Assembly (NCBI GenBank): GCA_011525625.1
Contig: WYAX01000003.1
Coordinates: forward strand, 124,001 to 188,000
From: Nitrospira defluvii
GTDB lineage: Bacteria; Nitrospirota; Nitrospiria; Nitrospirales; Nitrospiraceae
DNA: 64,000 nucleotides
Direction of reading: 5' to 3'
Part shown: positions 1-8,720 of the stretch, in pieces
Layout of the letters: every line of letters begins with the position of its first letter
How positions within the stretch are numbered: position 1 is the first letter of the stretch
Position numbers and translations under genes: made by a program
Notes under the pieces: model-generated
What the model was told of the DNA's origin: nothing
Database searches by the model: none
What the model saw: only the letters and a program-made list of their open reading frames with translations

Positions 1-26
1 CTATATTTGATGCAGCCTGCTCCATC

Positions 27-47
27 CGGAGAAACGGCCGTTCTCCG
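27..47 (-). terminator. Hairpin downstream of tRNA-Glu, possible terminator
   Basis: A perfect 7-bp inverted repeat (CGGAGAA at 27-33, TTCTCCG at 41-47) encloses a 7-nt loop, 34 bases past the 3' end of the minus-strand tRNA. No clear T-run follows on the minus strand, so intrinsic termination is only a possibility; it could equally be a processing or stabilising hairpin. Confidence 0.35.
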
Positions 48-80
48 AAACAGTCTGCCAACAAGCAACCTGGAGAAGTG

Positions 81-158
81 TGGTGTCCCCAACGGGATTT
101 GAACCCGTGTTACTGCCTTGAAAGGGCAATGTCCTAGGCCAGGCTAGACGATGGGGAC
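81..158 (-). tRNA. tRNA-Glu (anticodon TTC)
   Basis: Read on the minus strand the sequence starts GTCCCCATCGTCTAG, the usual tRNA-Glu 5' end. The 7-bp acceptor stem GTCCCCA pairs with TGGGGAC. The anticodon loop CTTTCAA gives anticodon TTC for GAA/GAG codons. The T arm reads GGGTTCAAATCCC. The CCA tail is encoded (81-83). It stands alone; the next gene on its left is outside the window. Confidence 0.97.
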
Positions 159-320
159 GAAGAGAGACCCGTATTGGCGGGTTGATTCATATCATACTTG
201 CGTGAGAGGTGTCACTAGCCTCGTGCAAGTTCTCCTTCTCCCTCTCTCGTGAAAGACTGCGAGACGGATGACGACCGCCGCCAATTGACGCCCCGCCCTC
301 AGCCGAAGTACTCTGCCTCT

Positions 321-2291
321 ATGGATCACCTCCCACACAACCAAGCTGGTCAGCCGATTGCTTCGCCCTCACCTCTGTTCGACAGGTCCCTGGGGAGTCG
401 CAGCCTCTTCTCCTCGGATGATCTCTATCTCTTCAACGAAGGCACCCACTTTCACCTGTACGAGAAACTCGGCGCGCACCCCGCAACCTTCGACGGCGTG
501 GAGGGAACGTATTTCGCCGTGTGGGCCCCGGAAGCCCAGCAGGTGTCGGTGTTTGGAACATTCAACCATTGGGACCCGACGCGCCATCCACTCCACCCCT
601 GCCACTCATCCGGCATTTGGGAAGGGTTCGTCCCCGGCGTGGGCCGCGGCGCCTTATACAAATTTCATATTCGCTCGCGAGATCACGGGGCCGTGCTCAT
701 CAAAACCGACCCATTTGCCCGCTTGAATGAGGTTCCGCCGAAATCCGCCTCTGTGGTCTGGGACCTGAGTTACACCTGGCACGATCAGGACTGGATGCGC
801 TCCCGCGCCCGGCACAATGCACTCGATGCCCCCATCAGCATTTACGAAGTGCATCTTGGTTCCTGGATGCGTGTCCCCGGTGACGGTAATCGTTCCCTCA
901 GCTATCGTGAAGCTGCCCCGAAGTTGATCGAGTATGTGCAGCAATTAGGGTTTACCCATGTGGAATTCCTGCCGCTCATGGATCATCCCTTCTTCGGCTC
1001 CTGGGGCTACCAAACCACGGGATACTTTGCCCCATCCGGCAACTATGGCACGCCGCAAGATTTGATGTACTTGATCGACCAGTTACATCAACATGATATC
1101 GGCGTCATTCTGGACTGGGTGCCGTCGCACTTTCCGACTGACGAGCATGGGCTCAGCCGGTTTGACGGGAGCTATCTCTACGAACATGCCGACCCACGGC
1201 AGGGACTCCACCCCGATTGGGGCACTGCCGTGTTCAACTATAGCCGCAATGAAGTGCGCAGCTTCCTGATCAGCAGCGCCCTCTTCTGGCTGGAGCAGTA
1301 CCACGCAGACGGACTCCGGGTGGATGCCGTGGCCTCGATGCTGTATCTGGACTACTCGCGCAAAGAAGGCGAATGGATCCCCAATCGCCAGGGCGGGCGG
1401 GAGAATTTGGAGGCGATCACCTTTCTTCGCCAACTTAATGAGGAAGTCTATCGCCGACACCCGGACGTGCAGACTTATGCGGAGGAATCCACTTCCTGGC
1501 CGTCAGTTTCGCGGCCGACCTATGCAGGAGGACTGGGGTTCGGCATGAAGTGGGATATGGGCTGGATGCACGACACTCTCGAATACATGGCGCTGGATCC
1601 CGTCTATCGCAAGCACCATCACCGGAATCTCACTTTCCGCATGCTCTACGCGTTTCAAGAGAATTTTTTACTGCCTCTCTCCCATGACGAAGTCGTGCAC
1701 GGAAAAGGCTCCCTCCTGGGGAAAATGCCCGGAGACGACTGGCAAAAATTCGCCAACCTCCGCGTGCTCTTTGGCTACATGTACGCCCAGGCGGCCAAGA
1801 AACTGCTCTTCATGGGAGGCGAGATCGGCCAGTGGCGGGAGTGGGCCCATGACGACAGCATTGATTGGAACCTGCTCCAATATCCGCCTCATCAAGGCGT
1901 GCAACGGTGGGTTGCCGACCTGAATCGCCTCTACCGTACCGAGCCGGCCCTGCATGAGTGTGACTTCGACCCTCGCGGGTTTGAATGGATCGACTGTCAG
2001 GATGCGGATACCGGCGCCATCAGCCTCCTGCGCCATGGCCGATCGTCTCTGCACAGCATTGCCATCGTCTGCAATTTCACGCCTGTGCCGCGCCAGCAGT
2101 ATCGCGTCGGCGTGCCGCAAGGTGGGTATTGGAAAGAGTTATTAAACAGTGATGCCTCGGCGTACGGCGGAAGTGGAATGGGAAATCTCGGCGGCTTGTC
2201 GGCCGAACCGGTTCCCGCCCACGGCCACGCCCATTCCCTAGTCATGACGTTGCCGCCGCTGGCCGTGCTGTTCTTTCAACCCGCCGCCTAG
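321..2291 (+). CDS. glgB: 1,4-alpha-glucan branching enzyme
   Basis: Cytoplasmic enzyme that cuts an alpha-1,4 glucan chain and re-attaches it as an alpha-1,6 branch during glycogen synthesis. The protein has the GlgB order: an early-set CBM48-like domain (roughly residues 40-150, with [17 protein letters not shown]), a GH13 (beta/alpha)8 barrel and a C-terminal beta domain. Catalytic residues are visible: nucleophile Asp335 in GLRVDAVAS, acid/base Glu388 in YAEEST, and the third carboxylate region [22 protein letters not shown]. Length (656 residues) fits the short GlgB type. I took ATG 321; an in-frame GTG at 249 would add 24 residues, and neither start has a clear ribosome site. No other glycogen genes are adjacent. 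Confidence 0.97.
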   Translation: MDHLPHNQAGQPIASPSPLFDRSLGSRSLFSSDDLYLFNEGTHFHLYEKLGAHPATFDGVEGTYFAVWAPEAQQVSVFGTFNHWDPTRHPLHPCHSSGIWEGFVPGVGRGALYKFHIRSRDHGAVLIKTDPFARLNEVPPKSASVVWDLSYTWHDQDWMRSRARHNALDAPISIYEVHLGSWMRVPGDGNRSLSYREAAPKLIEYVQQLGFTHVEFLPLMDHPFFGSWGYQTTGYFAPSGNYGTPQDLMYLIDQLHQHDIGVILDWVPSHFPTDEHGLSRFDGSYLYEHADPRQGLHPDWGTAVFNYSRNEVRSFLISSALFWLEQYHADGLRVDAVASMLYLDYSRKEGEWIPNRQGGRENLEAITFLRQLNEEVYRRHPDVQTYAEESTSWPSVSRPTYAGGLGFGMKWDMGWMHDTLEYMALDPVYRKHHHRNLTFRMLYAFQENFLLPLSHDEVVHGKGSLLGKMPGDDWQKFANLRVLFGYMYAQAAKKLLFMGGEIGQWREWAHDDSIDWNLLQYPPHQGVQRWVADLNRLYRTEPALHECDFDPRGFEWIDCQDADTGAISLLRHGRSSLHSIAIVCNFTPVPRQQYRVGVPQGGYWKELLNSDASAYGGSGMGNLGGLSAEPVPAHGHAHSLVMTLPPLAVLFFQPAA

Positions 2292-2384
2292 CATGACGCT
2301 TCGACTCGCCTTTCCGCTTTCGCTCAGGTAGGATCACGACTCCGAATCTCCGTCAGGAATCTTGGGACCAACCGGGAGGCAGCA

Positions 2385-2876
2385 ATGGCCATTCGCATCC
2401 GCATACCTGTGATCTATCGGAGCTTGGGACTGTTCACTCTGTGCCTCATGCTCACGCATTGCTCCCATGACATCCATGAGAAACGCGCCGACACCGTCAA
2501 AGACCATGTCGAAGCCTTCTACGATCACTTGACGCACGATCGCGTGGCCGCCGCGGTCCGGGAAAACGAAGCCATTGAACAGCTCTCCGCTCAATTGGGG
2601 GAGATCATCACGAAGCGAGTCAACCGCCCCGGAACCAATCAGGTCGATCGCGAATGGACGGACCTCCGCACCGCCAACGAAACGGCCGCCCAAAATTGGC
2701 TGGCGCTGGGGCAATATCTCTCGATCAAAAAGCAGTACGCTCAATCCCGTGCCACGTACCAACGCGTCATCGATACGTATACCGGCGCCACCGAACGAAC
2801 CTATCGCGAACAAGCGGCACGGGCCATTCGCGATCTTGATCTGCTCAGCCCACCCCCGGCTACACGCGAACGATGA
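2385..2876 (+). CDS. Hypothetical lipoprotein with TPR-like helical C-terminus
   Basis: A GGGAGG ribosome site lies 5 bases before ATG. The N-terminus is a signal peptide ending in a lipobox-like MLTHC, which puts the lipidated Cys at residue 26. The rest is helical and polar; residues ~100-160 (NWLALGQYLSIKK, then YAQSRATYQRVIDTY) look like one or two TPR-type helix pairs, which usually mediate protein contacts. No enzyme motif is seen. It is followed 19 bases later by a second lipoprotein, so the two are probably co-transcribed. Function unknown. Confidence 0.8.
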   Translation: MAIRIRIPVIYRSLGLFTLCLMLTHCSHDIHEKRADTVKDHVEAFYDHLTHDRVAAAVRENEAIEQLSAQLGEIITKRVNRPGTNQVDREWTDLRTANETAAQNWLALGQYLSIKKQYAQSRATYQRVIDTYTGATERTYREQAARAIRDLDLLSPPPATRER

Positions 2877-2895
2877 CAAGCAGCACGCTCGCACA

Positions 2896-3447
2896 ATGCT
2901 GACATCAACACATCGCCTGACCGTGCTGTTGCTCACCGCCTTCCTCATCGGAACCGGATGCGTCCACAGCATTCAGTTGTCGATTCCCGCGAATGGCACC
3001 AGCACCGCACCGATTCCAGCGAGCGCACAACTTGAGGTGCCGTTTCTGGCCATAGAAGGAGCGGATCATATGCCGGGAATTCCCCTGCTCGAATGGCCGG
3101 CGAAAGAGCTTCGACACACCATCACCCACTACTTTACTCAACGCCAAACGTTCACGAGCATCGGATCCGAACCTGGTGATCTGCACCTCGTCGTCAAGGC
3201 CTGGCTGACCCTACGCGCTCCGGACCGCTATCTCTACCGTGTGCACTTAGAATCCGACGTCTCATTCCCTGGGCAAGCACCGATCAAAACCTACGCTGCG
3301 GAAGGAGAGGCCCTGGGGTCGTCAGTGCGATGGGTCACCGCATCCGACCAAGACCCTATCGCAGAGGCTACCAGTCAAGCCTTACAGCAACTAGCGACCC
3401 AGATTGAGGCGGATCGGGACCTGATCATGAAGGGTACTCGTCGGTAA
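2896..3447 (+). CDS. Hypothetical lipoprotein
   Basis: 183-residue protein. Its N-terminus is a basic start, a hydrophobic run (TVLLLTAFLIG) and a lipobox TGC, giving Cys22 as the acylation site. The reading frame is open further upstream, but only ATG 2896 yields a coherent signal peptide. The mature part looks like a mixed alpha/beta periplasmic domain (for example DLHLVVKAWLTLRAPDRYLY), and I do not recognise a family with confidence. It starts 19 bases after the preceding lipoprotein gene, which suggests an operon. Confidence 0.75.
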   Translation: MLTSTHRLTVLLLTAFLIGTGCVHSIQLSIPANGTSTAPIPASAQLEVPFLAIEGADHMPGIPLLEWPAKELRHTITHYFTQRQTFTSIGSEPGDLHLVVKAWLTLRAPDRYLYRVHLESDVSFPGQAPIKTYAAEGEALGSSVRWVTASDQDPIAEATSQALQQLATQIEADRDLIMKGTRR

Positions 3448-3480
3448 CGCACCACACGTCCGCCCGCAAACAGAATACGC

Positions 3481-3678
3481 TCACTTCGCTGCATGCCCAC
3501 GGGGCGCGCAGAATTCCTCACACAGCACCATCCGAAGCTCCGGCGCTACAGGCGAACCCGAGTACGGGTTGATGCCCGAATGTGTGCGATCGCCGTATAC
3601 GTTCGGATACGAGCCCGTATCAGTTTCGATACAGATTCTGACACCCGATTGTTGAGCGTCCGGCGCTTCTCTCTTCAC
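3481..3678 (-). CDS. Possible small hypothetical protein
   Basis: On the minus strand an AGGAGG lies 6 bases before GTG at 3678 and opens a 65-residue frame. The product is soluble, with three cysteines (VRICIET, VLCEEFC) and a Gly/Ser/Pro-rich middle. The ribosome site and the lack of any other gene between 3448 and 3871 are the only support. Family not recognised; it may be spurious. Confidence 0.35.
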   Translation of the reverse strand: MKREAPDAQQSGVRICIETDTGSYPNVYGDRTHSGINPYSGSPVAPELRMVLCEEFCAPRGHAAK

Positions 3679-3871
3679 AATTCTCCTCCTCATGGCTTAC
3701 GACCTGATTGTTCTCCTTTCAGGATATTTTCGCGCGCACCCTCACAATCGTGGCATCATGTTTGCTCACCACTCGATCCGCAACTTACTGCCCCCTACTT
3801 GCCTTCCCCTCAACCGAGACAAGCGGAATACAGGGAGGGCCCATATCAAGCGCTGGGGAGAAAGTGCCTGT

Positions 3872-5068
3872 GTGCCCAAACGCATAATTCTGTGTTTCGA
3901 TGGCGAATGGGACCGTCCTCCAGACCCTGGCGTCTGGCCGTCTGCAGCAAGTGCTGTACGGACACCTCGCCGTTCCGGCCTCGAATGCCCCTCGCGTCGG
4001 GAGACGAACGTGTCCCACCTCTACCGATCGATTCTTCCGCGGACAGAGCAGGGGCTCGTACAACAGCGGTGGTATGACTCCGGCACGAGCATGGCTTGGT
4101 TTGATCGATTCCAGGCGGGATCGTTCGGCTATGGGCTCGACAGAACCATCCTCCTGAGCTATGCCTATCTGGCCGCAACCTACGAACCGGGCGATGAGCT
4201 CTTCCTCTATGGATTCAGTCGAGGGGCTTATACTGCACGAACCCTTGTGGGCCTGCTCGCAAACATAGGCCTGCCTTCAGGTACCCTGCTGAATCAAGAC
4301 TTGGTCACGTTCACTCGGGAAACCGCGAACTTGGCCGCAGGCAACACGACGGAGATGCATGATCTGACTGAGTGCCTTGGTCAAATGATTCTCAGTCGTT
4401 CAGGCTATGTCATTGCCGATGCGTATCGACGCTATCGCAGCACACAAGCCGACATCGACAGTTCCAGAGCTGCCGCGTCGAGACGCCGCGGATTCCAAGG
4501 TGTTTCCGTGTCGCTTCTTGGACTCTGGGACACCGTGGGCCCGCTGGGCATCCCCACAAATGCACTCAAATGGCTGAATGAGCCTCGTTATAACTTTCAC
4601 GATACCGAGCTGAGCCCCATCGTACGGCGGGCCTACCACGCGCTCGCCATTGATGAACACCGGGCAAACTACAACGCGACTCTATGGACATCTCCTGCAA
4701 GAACCAGTCAATTCATTGAACAGCGATGGTTCGCCGGAGCACATGGAGATCTCGGAGGAACCTATCCTGAGCGTGGGTTAGCGAATGTACCCCTGGCGTG
4801 GATGTTACACATTTCACGGATGAACGGCCTGGCGATTGATCGACGCACGTTGCAAGGGAAAATAGATGCGCTCAGTCCGGCTCACGATTCGTTCGGTGAA
4901 TCTTTTGTTGGGCTCCGAAAGTGGATTCACTCACGATTCTATCGGCCCGTCATGCAAACCGGCACGAATACCGAAGTTCTCGACGAATCCGTCCACACAC
5001 GCTTGCTCCAAACCCACTCCTACAGACCAAAAAACGAAGGCCTGAGCAGCCTGCTCACATTTCGCTAA
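3872..5068 (+). CDS. DUF2235 domain protein (alpha/beta-hydrolase type)
   Basis: The protein begins VPKRIILCFDG, the typical first residues of DUF2235 proteins, so GTG 3872 (GGGAG 11 bases upstream) is preferred over upstream ATGs at 3692 and 3758. The nucleophile elbow GFSRGA (Ser116), WYDSGT (Asp69) and a later HGDLGG motif are present, as in the alpha/beta-hydrolase fold of this family, which includes Tle1-type phospholipases. There is about 25 residues of extra sequence between FDGEW and TNV compared with the usual pattern. No type VI secretion or immunity gene is beside it and no signal peptide is seen, so a cytoplasmic hydrolase of unknown substrate is the safe call. Confidence 0.9.
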   Translation: MPKRIILCFDGEWDRPPDPGVWPSAASAVRTPRRSGLECPSRRETNVSHLYRSILPRTEQGLVQQRWYDSGTSMAWFDRFQAGSFGYGLDRTILLSYAYLAATYEPGDELFLYGFSRGAYTARTLVGLLANIGLPSGTLLNQDLVTFTRETANLAAGNTTEMHDLTECLGQMILSRSGYVIADAYRRYRSTQADIDSSRAAASRRRGFQGVSVSLLGLWDTVGPLGIPTNALKWLNEPRYNFHDTELSPIVRRAYHALAIDEHRANYNATLWTSPARTSQFIEQRWFAGAHGDLGGTYPERGLANVPLAWMLHISRMNGLAIDRRTLQGKIDALSPAHDSFGESFVGLRKWIHSRFYRPVMQTGTNTEVLDESVHTRLLQTHSYRPKNEGLSSLLTFR

Positions 5069-5363
5069 CTGGATGTCCGGCAACGAAAGAGTGCGCGGTA
5101 CGCCTGTCCGTGCTCCTAGCGCAAACACTCTCGACCTTCCCCACCCTTTCCCGACCACCGGCCCTACATACAGCGTGCCCGCGCTCTCGGATCCGTCATG
5201 AAACCTTGCGCCTACTCGTCGCGACCTTTCCTTCCAGTGGCTTCTTCAACCGCCGTCCCCTCCGTAGACGTACCTCCTTCGCAGACTATCCGACGAGTCA
5301 GAAGCGCGATACCTTCGGCCACGATATGCGTGCGAACAGTCAGATAGGTGGTGGGAGGGACAG

Positions 5364-5726
5364 GTGAGACGACCGCAGACGGTAACATTCGTGGTCCATT
5401 GCACAGTCTCTGCTCTGGCGACCGGCTTCGCAGACCTGGCGCAGATTTATTATCGAGAACGCAGCGCCTTGCAGCGCACAACCTTCCACAGACTCATCGA
5501 CGACGACTATCTCGCCCTTCAGCTGCATCACCACAATGATCGCCGTCCCCTTTCGGTTCGCCTCGCGAGAGTACTGTGGGTACAAGAAGCGCGATTCGCC
5601 GTGGAACCGCTCATTATGGACGCTGATGAGTACATTCTGCTCAGTCAACTCTTCGACACCACTCCCCTCCTGGAGATGCAATTGCAGGATTCGCCATCAG
5701 AACTCATCATTCGCGCGACAGAATGA
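5364..5726 (+). CDS. Hypothetical protein
   Basis: A strong GGGAGG sits about 6 bases before GTG 5364, which decides the start. The 120-residue product is soluble, with no signal peptide, no cysteine motif and no domain I recognise; the C-terminal half is acidic (MDADEYILLSQLFD). The 295 bases before it hold nothing convincing. Confidence 0.6.
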   Translation: MRRPQTVTFVVHCTVSALATGFADLAQIYYRERSALQRTTFHRLIDDDYLALQLHHHNDRRPLSVRLARVLWVQEARFAVEPLIMDADEYILLSQLFDTTPLLEMQLQDSPSELIIRATE

Positions 5727-5998
5727 CTGATGCTCCAAGCCAACGAGCATCACCCGGTCAACAGTGGCCCCCTATGGCTCGTCCCCTGTGCTCAGCCAGC
5801 CCCTACATAACGCAAGTCTCTCCGCCTCGCGCGAAGAGACCCAGCTGTCACGTCGTCCTCCGAGAAGGAGGGAAATAGTCGTAGCAACTCGGGGCCACCC
5901 TGAGCAGGGTCCCTCCAAGGAGGTACTTCGTTCCGGTCTACCGGGAAGGAGCATCGGAATCTAAGCTTACACGTAGGCACTGAACAACGGAGGAACCT

Positions 5999-6247
5999 AT
6001 GACGAACTGTTCTCGCTGCGCAGGATGCATGATTGAAGACTTTTTGTTGGATATGGAGGATTCATCCGGCCCCATGTGGCTCAAAGCATGGCGCTGCATG
6101 AACTGCGGAAATATCTATGAACGTGTATTGCAGCAAAACCGGCTGGCCAAGGAAGCACAGATGGGTGCGCCGACCGCCATCGTCCCGCATGCGAGCGCCG
6201 AACGCCTACCGTTGGGCGCCGACGGGCTCGAGCAGCTGGCGGCCTAG
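5999..6247 (+). CDS. Small zinc-ribbon-like protein
   Basis: GGAGG lies 6 bases before ATG. The 82-residue protein carries CSRC-AGC near the N-terminus and MNCGN (CMNC) about 28 residues later; the two CxxC knuckles are the pattern of a treble-clef or zinc-ribbon metal site. Such short proteins often bind nucleic acid or protein, but nothing here proves a role. First of a chain of very short genes (to 7.3 kb) on the same strand. Confidence 0.75.
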   Translation: MTNCSRCAGCMIEDFLLDMEDSSGPMWLKAWRCMNCGNIYERVLQQNRLAKEAQMGAPTAIVPHASAERLPLGADGLEQLAA

Positions 6248-6313
6248 GGCAACCGCGAACGGCCTGGTGAGGTCTCACAACCATGTCATTACCGAATGTG
6301 TGGATCGACGAAC

Positions 6314-6493
6314 ATGTCAATTGATGTAGAGCTGGCCCTCATCCTCGGGCTATTCATCATCGGTGCGGTGGTGCTCGCAATCGACAACCTCGTGTATGCC
6401 TTATCCAGACGAGTGAGTCGTTGGATGCAGGACCGAAAATCGTCGCGCACTGCATCCCCTGCGCCCATTTCGCCTCAGAAAAAAAGGCCGTAA
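6314..6493 (+). CDS. Small single-span membrane protein
   Basis: About 60 residues: a hydrophobic segment (LALILGLFIIGAVVLAI) followed by a very basic tail (SRRVSRWMQDRKSSR). This is a one-helix inner-membrane protein by the positive-inside rule. ATG 6314 puts the helix right after the start; ATG 6296 in frame is an alternative. No clear ribosome site, so moderate confidence. Confidence 0.5.
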   Translation: MSIDVELALILGLFIIGAVVLAIDNLVYALSRRVSRWMQDRKSSRTASPAPISPQKKRP

Positions 6494-6613
6494 CAGGACA
6501 ACTCTGTGTTTCAGGACTCCACACGGCACAAACAGGCGATCATCCAACACGCGGGTGGATCGCCCCCCTGTTCCTTCAACGGCTTCTTGGTCCGCCTATA
6601 TAAGGAGGTTTCA

Positions 6614-6763
6614 GTGACAAGTTCCCGACCCAAAACAGCCCAGCGGGTAGGATCGCAAGCTCAACGGCCTGATGGTATCCCGCAAACGCTCCTCTTTTTT
6701 ATCCTCAAACAGCTGGAAACACCTCATCCTGCTGTCGGCATACAGCAGGACCCCCTACAATGA
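6614..6763 (+). CDS. Small protein coupled to the next gene
   Basis: A near-perfect ribosome site (AAGGAGG) is 5 bases before GTG 6614. The 49-residue frame ends in a TGA that overlaps the ATG of the following membrane-protein gene (ATGA at 6760), the classic layout for translational coupling. The product has no recognised motif. It may be a real small protein or a leader whose translation opens the next start. Confidence 0.5.
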   Translation: MTSSRPKTAQRVGSQAQRPDGIPQTLLFFILKQLETPHPAVGIQQDPLQ

Positions 6764-7131
6764 CCCCTCGGCCCTGGGCGGTACTACGAGACGCAGGGAT
6801 TGTGTATGGGCTGACCTTTGCAGCCGGGATCGGCATGGCCTCGATCGGAGTGACACTGCAAAGTAATCCTTCGTCGGCGTACGTGGCGAACCTACTCTCG
6901 GGAGCGCTCGGCTTTTTAGTATCTGGACTTCGGGCCACTTCGGAGCGGGTCGAACATCTCGCCTGGGTAGCGGCAACCCTCTGGACATGTAACCTCCTTA
7001 ACGTCGCGTTGCACCTGCAGAGCGCCGCCTCCTGGATTCACAGCGGCCTTACGGTCATCTTCATGGCCGCCCTTGGCGGAACCCTGTCTATGATACTCCC
7101 GCCTCGCGCATCGTTTCATCGACAACGATGA
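6760..7131 (+). CDS. Hypothetical multi-span membrane protein
   Basis: 123 residues with about three to four hydrophobic segments (AGIVYGLTFAAGIGMASIG, LLSGALGFLVSG, WVAATLWTCNLLNVAL, GLTVIFMAALGGTLSMIL). No signal peptide cleavage site or catalytic motif is seen. Its ATG overlaps the stop of the 49-residue frame before it. Family not recognised. Confidence 0.65.
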   Translation: MTPRPWAVLRDAGIVYGLTFAAGIGMASIGVTLQSNPSSAYVANLLSGALGFLVSGLRATSERVEHLAWVAATLWTCNLLNVALHLQSAASWIHSGLTVIFMAALGGTLSMILPPRASFHRQR

Positions 7132-7223
7132 GCCCAAGCCATGTCCACACCGCCGGGCCGGTGGATTCGGCAAACAGTGCAATCGACATCTTAACCATCC
7201 GTGACGGCGGGAAGGAGAAGACC

Positions 7224-7316
7224 ATGAGCCGACACGTGCGGGAAACATTGCGCGACAATGGGGGATCTGCAGCCTACCTATCGAGTCTCGGTACGGACGT
7301 CCGATACCGTCCGTGA
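7224..7316 (+). CDS. Possible 30-residue peptide
   Basis: GGAAGGAG lies about 6 bases before ATG 7224 and opens a 30-codon frame that runs 39 bases antisense into the end of the efflux outer-membrane gene. A longer in-frame ATG at 7128 overlaps the previous stop (ATGA). Only the ribosome site and the overlap support it. Confidence 0.25.
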   Translation: MSRHVRETLRDNGGSAAYLSSLGTDVRYRP

Positions 7317-8720
7317 CCGCTCATCCGATGACTCTCCTTCAGGTGACCAACCGCCGCCAAGCGCCTTGTACAACTGAACGATCGACACCAGATGCAATCG
7401 ATGGGTGCCCATAAGGGCTAATTCGGCTTCAAACAAATTGCGCTGAGCGATCAAGACATCCAGATAATTGGCCAATCCTCCTTTGTACCGGAGATTCGCT
7501 AAACTCAGGGCCGACCTCAGCGCGTCGACTTGTTGTAGCTGCGCGGTACGCTGCTCGCGAACCGTCCGAACCGCGACCAGCGAATCCTCGACTTCTTTGA
7601 ACGCCACCAACACCGCCTGCTCATACTGCGCCACAGCCTGCCTGGCTTGGGCTTCCGCGGCTTCCTGTTGAAAACCCAGAATCTGCGCGTTCAGTAATGG
7701 CCCGGCCAGGCCTGGCCCAGCCACGCCAAAGGCGGTTTCATTGGCCACCAGTCTCGAAAGGTGCGGACTCGCCACCCCCAAAATTCCGGTGATGCTCAGT
7801 TTCGGAAACCGGTCGGCTTTGGCCATGCCGATTCGAGCGGTAGCCGCAGCAAGGTCCTGCTCTGCCTGTAAAATATCAGGACGCCGCTGGAGCAGCTCGG
7901 AAGGAAGCCCAGGCGGAACATCAGGAGGCATCACCTGTTCCGTCAACGAGTGGCCGCGTGCAATTCGTCCGGGATTCCGGCCCAGCAACACACTCAGTTG
8001 GTTCTCCTTCTGCACTTTCTGTCGCTCAAACTCTGCCGCCTTTGCCGCGGCATTGGCCCGTTCGGCTTCGAATTGGTCTGCGTCGAGCTTTGAAATCATC
8101 CCCTGTCGCAGCCGTGCCTGCGCGATCCTGACCGACTCCTCCCAGGACTTGAGCGTACGCCGGGCAATGTCGAGTTGCATGTCGAACTGCAACAGATCGA
8201 AGTAGGCCTCCGCCACCCCGCTCACCAACTGGAGCACGATGGCTCGTCGATTCTCCTCACGCGCAAGCAAGTCTCCACGAGCCGCTTCATTCGACCTCCG
8301 GATGCGTCCCCAAATATCGAGCTCCCATGAGAGATTTCCTTGCAGGTAGTAATTGAAGGGGTTGGGAAATCCCGGAAAGAGAAAATTGGTCTTGCGGCCA
8401 AACAGCGGGGCATTGGCGGTCACATTCATCTGCGGGGCGAAGTCGGTCCTCGCAACAAATAGGCGGGCCTGAAACTCCTCCACCGCCGCCGCCGCACGTT
8501 TTAAGTCTTTGTTCTCCTCAAGTGCTGTGCGAATGAGCTTCTGCAGCTCCTGATCCTTGAGCAATTCCCACCAGGGCGTATTGGCAATCGACGCCGCATC
8601 GCCACCCGACTCCGCCATACGGAAGGCATCCGGCGTCGTCGCCTCGGGTCTAGTGAAATCCGGACCGAGGGCACACCCGGCCAACAACCCTGCACCAAGC
8701 ACCAACGCCAGTCTATGCAT
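7278..8720 (-). CDS. RND efflux outer-membrane lipoprotein (OprM/NodT family), operon 1
   Basis: Outer-membrane channel of a tripartite efflux pump. Signal peptide with lipobox LLAGC (Cys16) followed by the family start ALGPDFTRP; then the two repeated helical OEP domains with WWELLKDQEL, NYYLQGNLSWELDIWGRIRRSNEAARGD and RRPDILQAEQDL. The frame is open to 8792, but ATG 8720 begins the signal peptide directly and overlaps the pump gene by 8 bases, the spacing expected within an operon. It is strikingly similar to the outer-membrane factor of operon 2 (22658-24130), more so than the pumps are to each other. Confidence 0.95.
   Translation of the reverse strand: MHRLALVLGAGLLAGCALGPDFTRPEATTPDAFRMAESGGDAASIANTPWWELLKDQELQKLIRTALEENKDLKRAAAAVEEFQARLFVARTDFAPQMNVTANAPLFGRKTNFLFPGFPNPFNYYLQGNLSWELDIWGRIRRSNEAARGDLLAREENRRAIVLQLVSGVAEAYFDLLQFDMQLDIARRTLKSWEESVRIAQARLRQGMISKLDADQFEAERANAAAKAAEFERQKVQKENQLSVLLGRNPGRIARGHSLTEQVMPPDVPPGLPSELLQRRPDILQAEQDLAAATARIGMAKADRFPKLSITGILGVASPHLSRLVANETAFGVAGPGLAGPLLNAQILGFQQEAAEAQARQAVAQYEQAVLVAFKEVEDSLVAVRTVREQRTAQLQQVDALRSALSLANLRYKGGLANYLDVLIAQRNLFEAELALMGTHRLHLVSIVQLYKALGGGWSPEGESSDERSRTVSDVRTETR

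Noticed and set aside
3692-3871. Upstream ATG starts for the DUF2235 gene
   Set aside because: They add 60 residues with no homology and no ribosome site, while the family start VPKRIILCFDG begins at GTG 3872.
3872-5068. DUF2235 protein as a type VI secretion effector
   Set aside because: No vgrG, PAAR, chaperone or immunity gene is beside it, so only the hydrolase-fold call is made.
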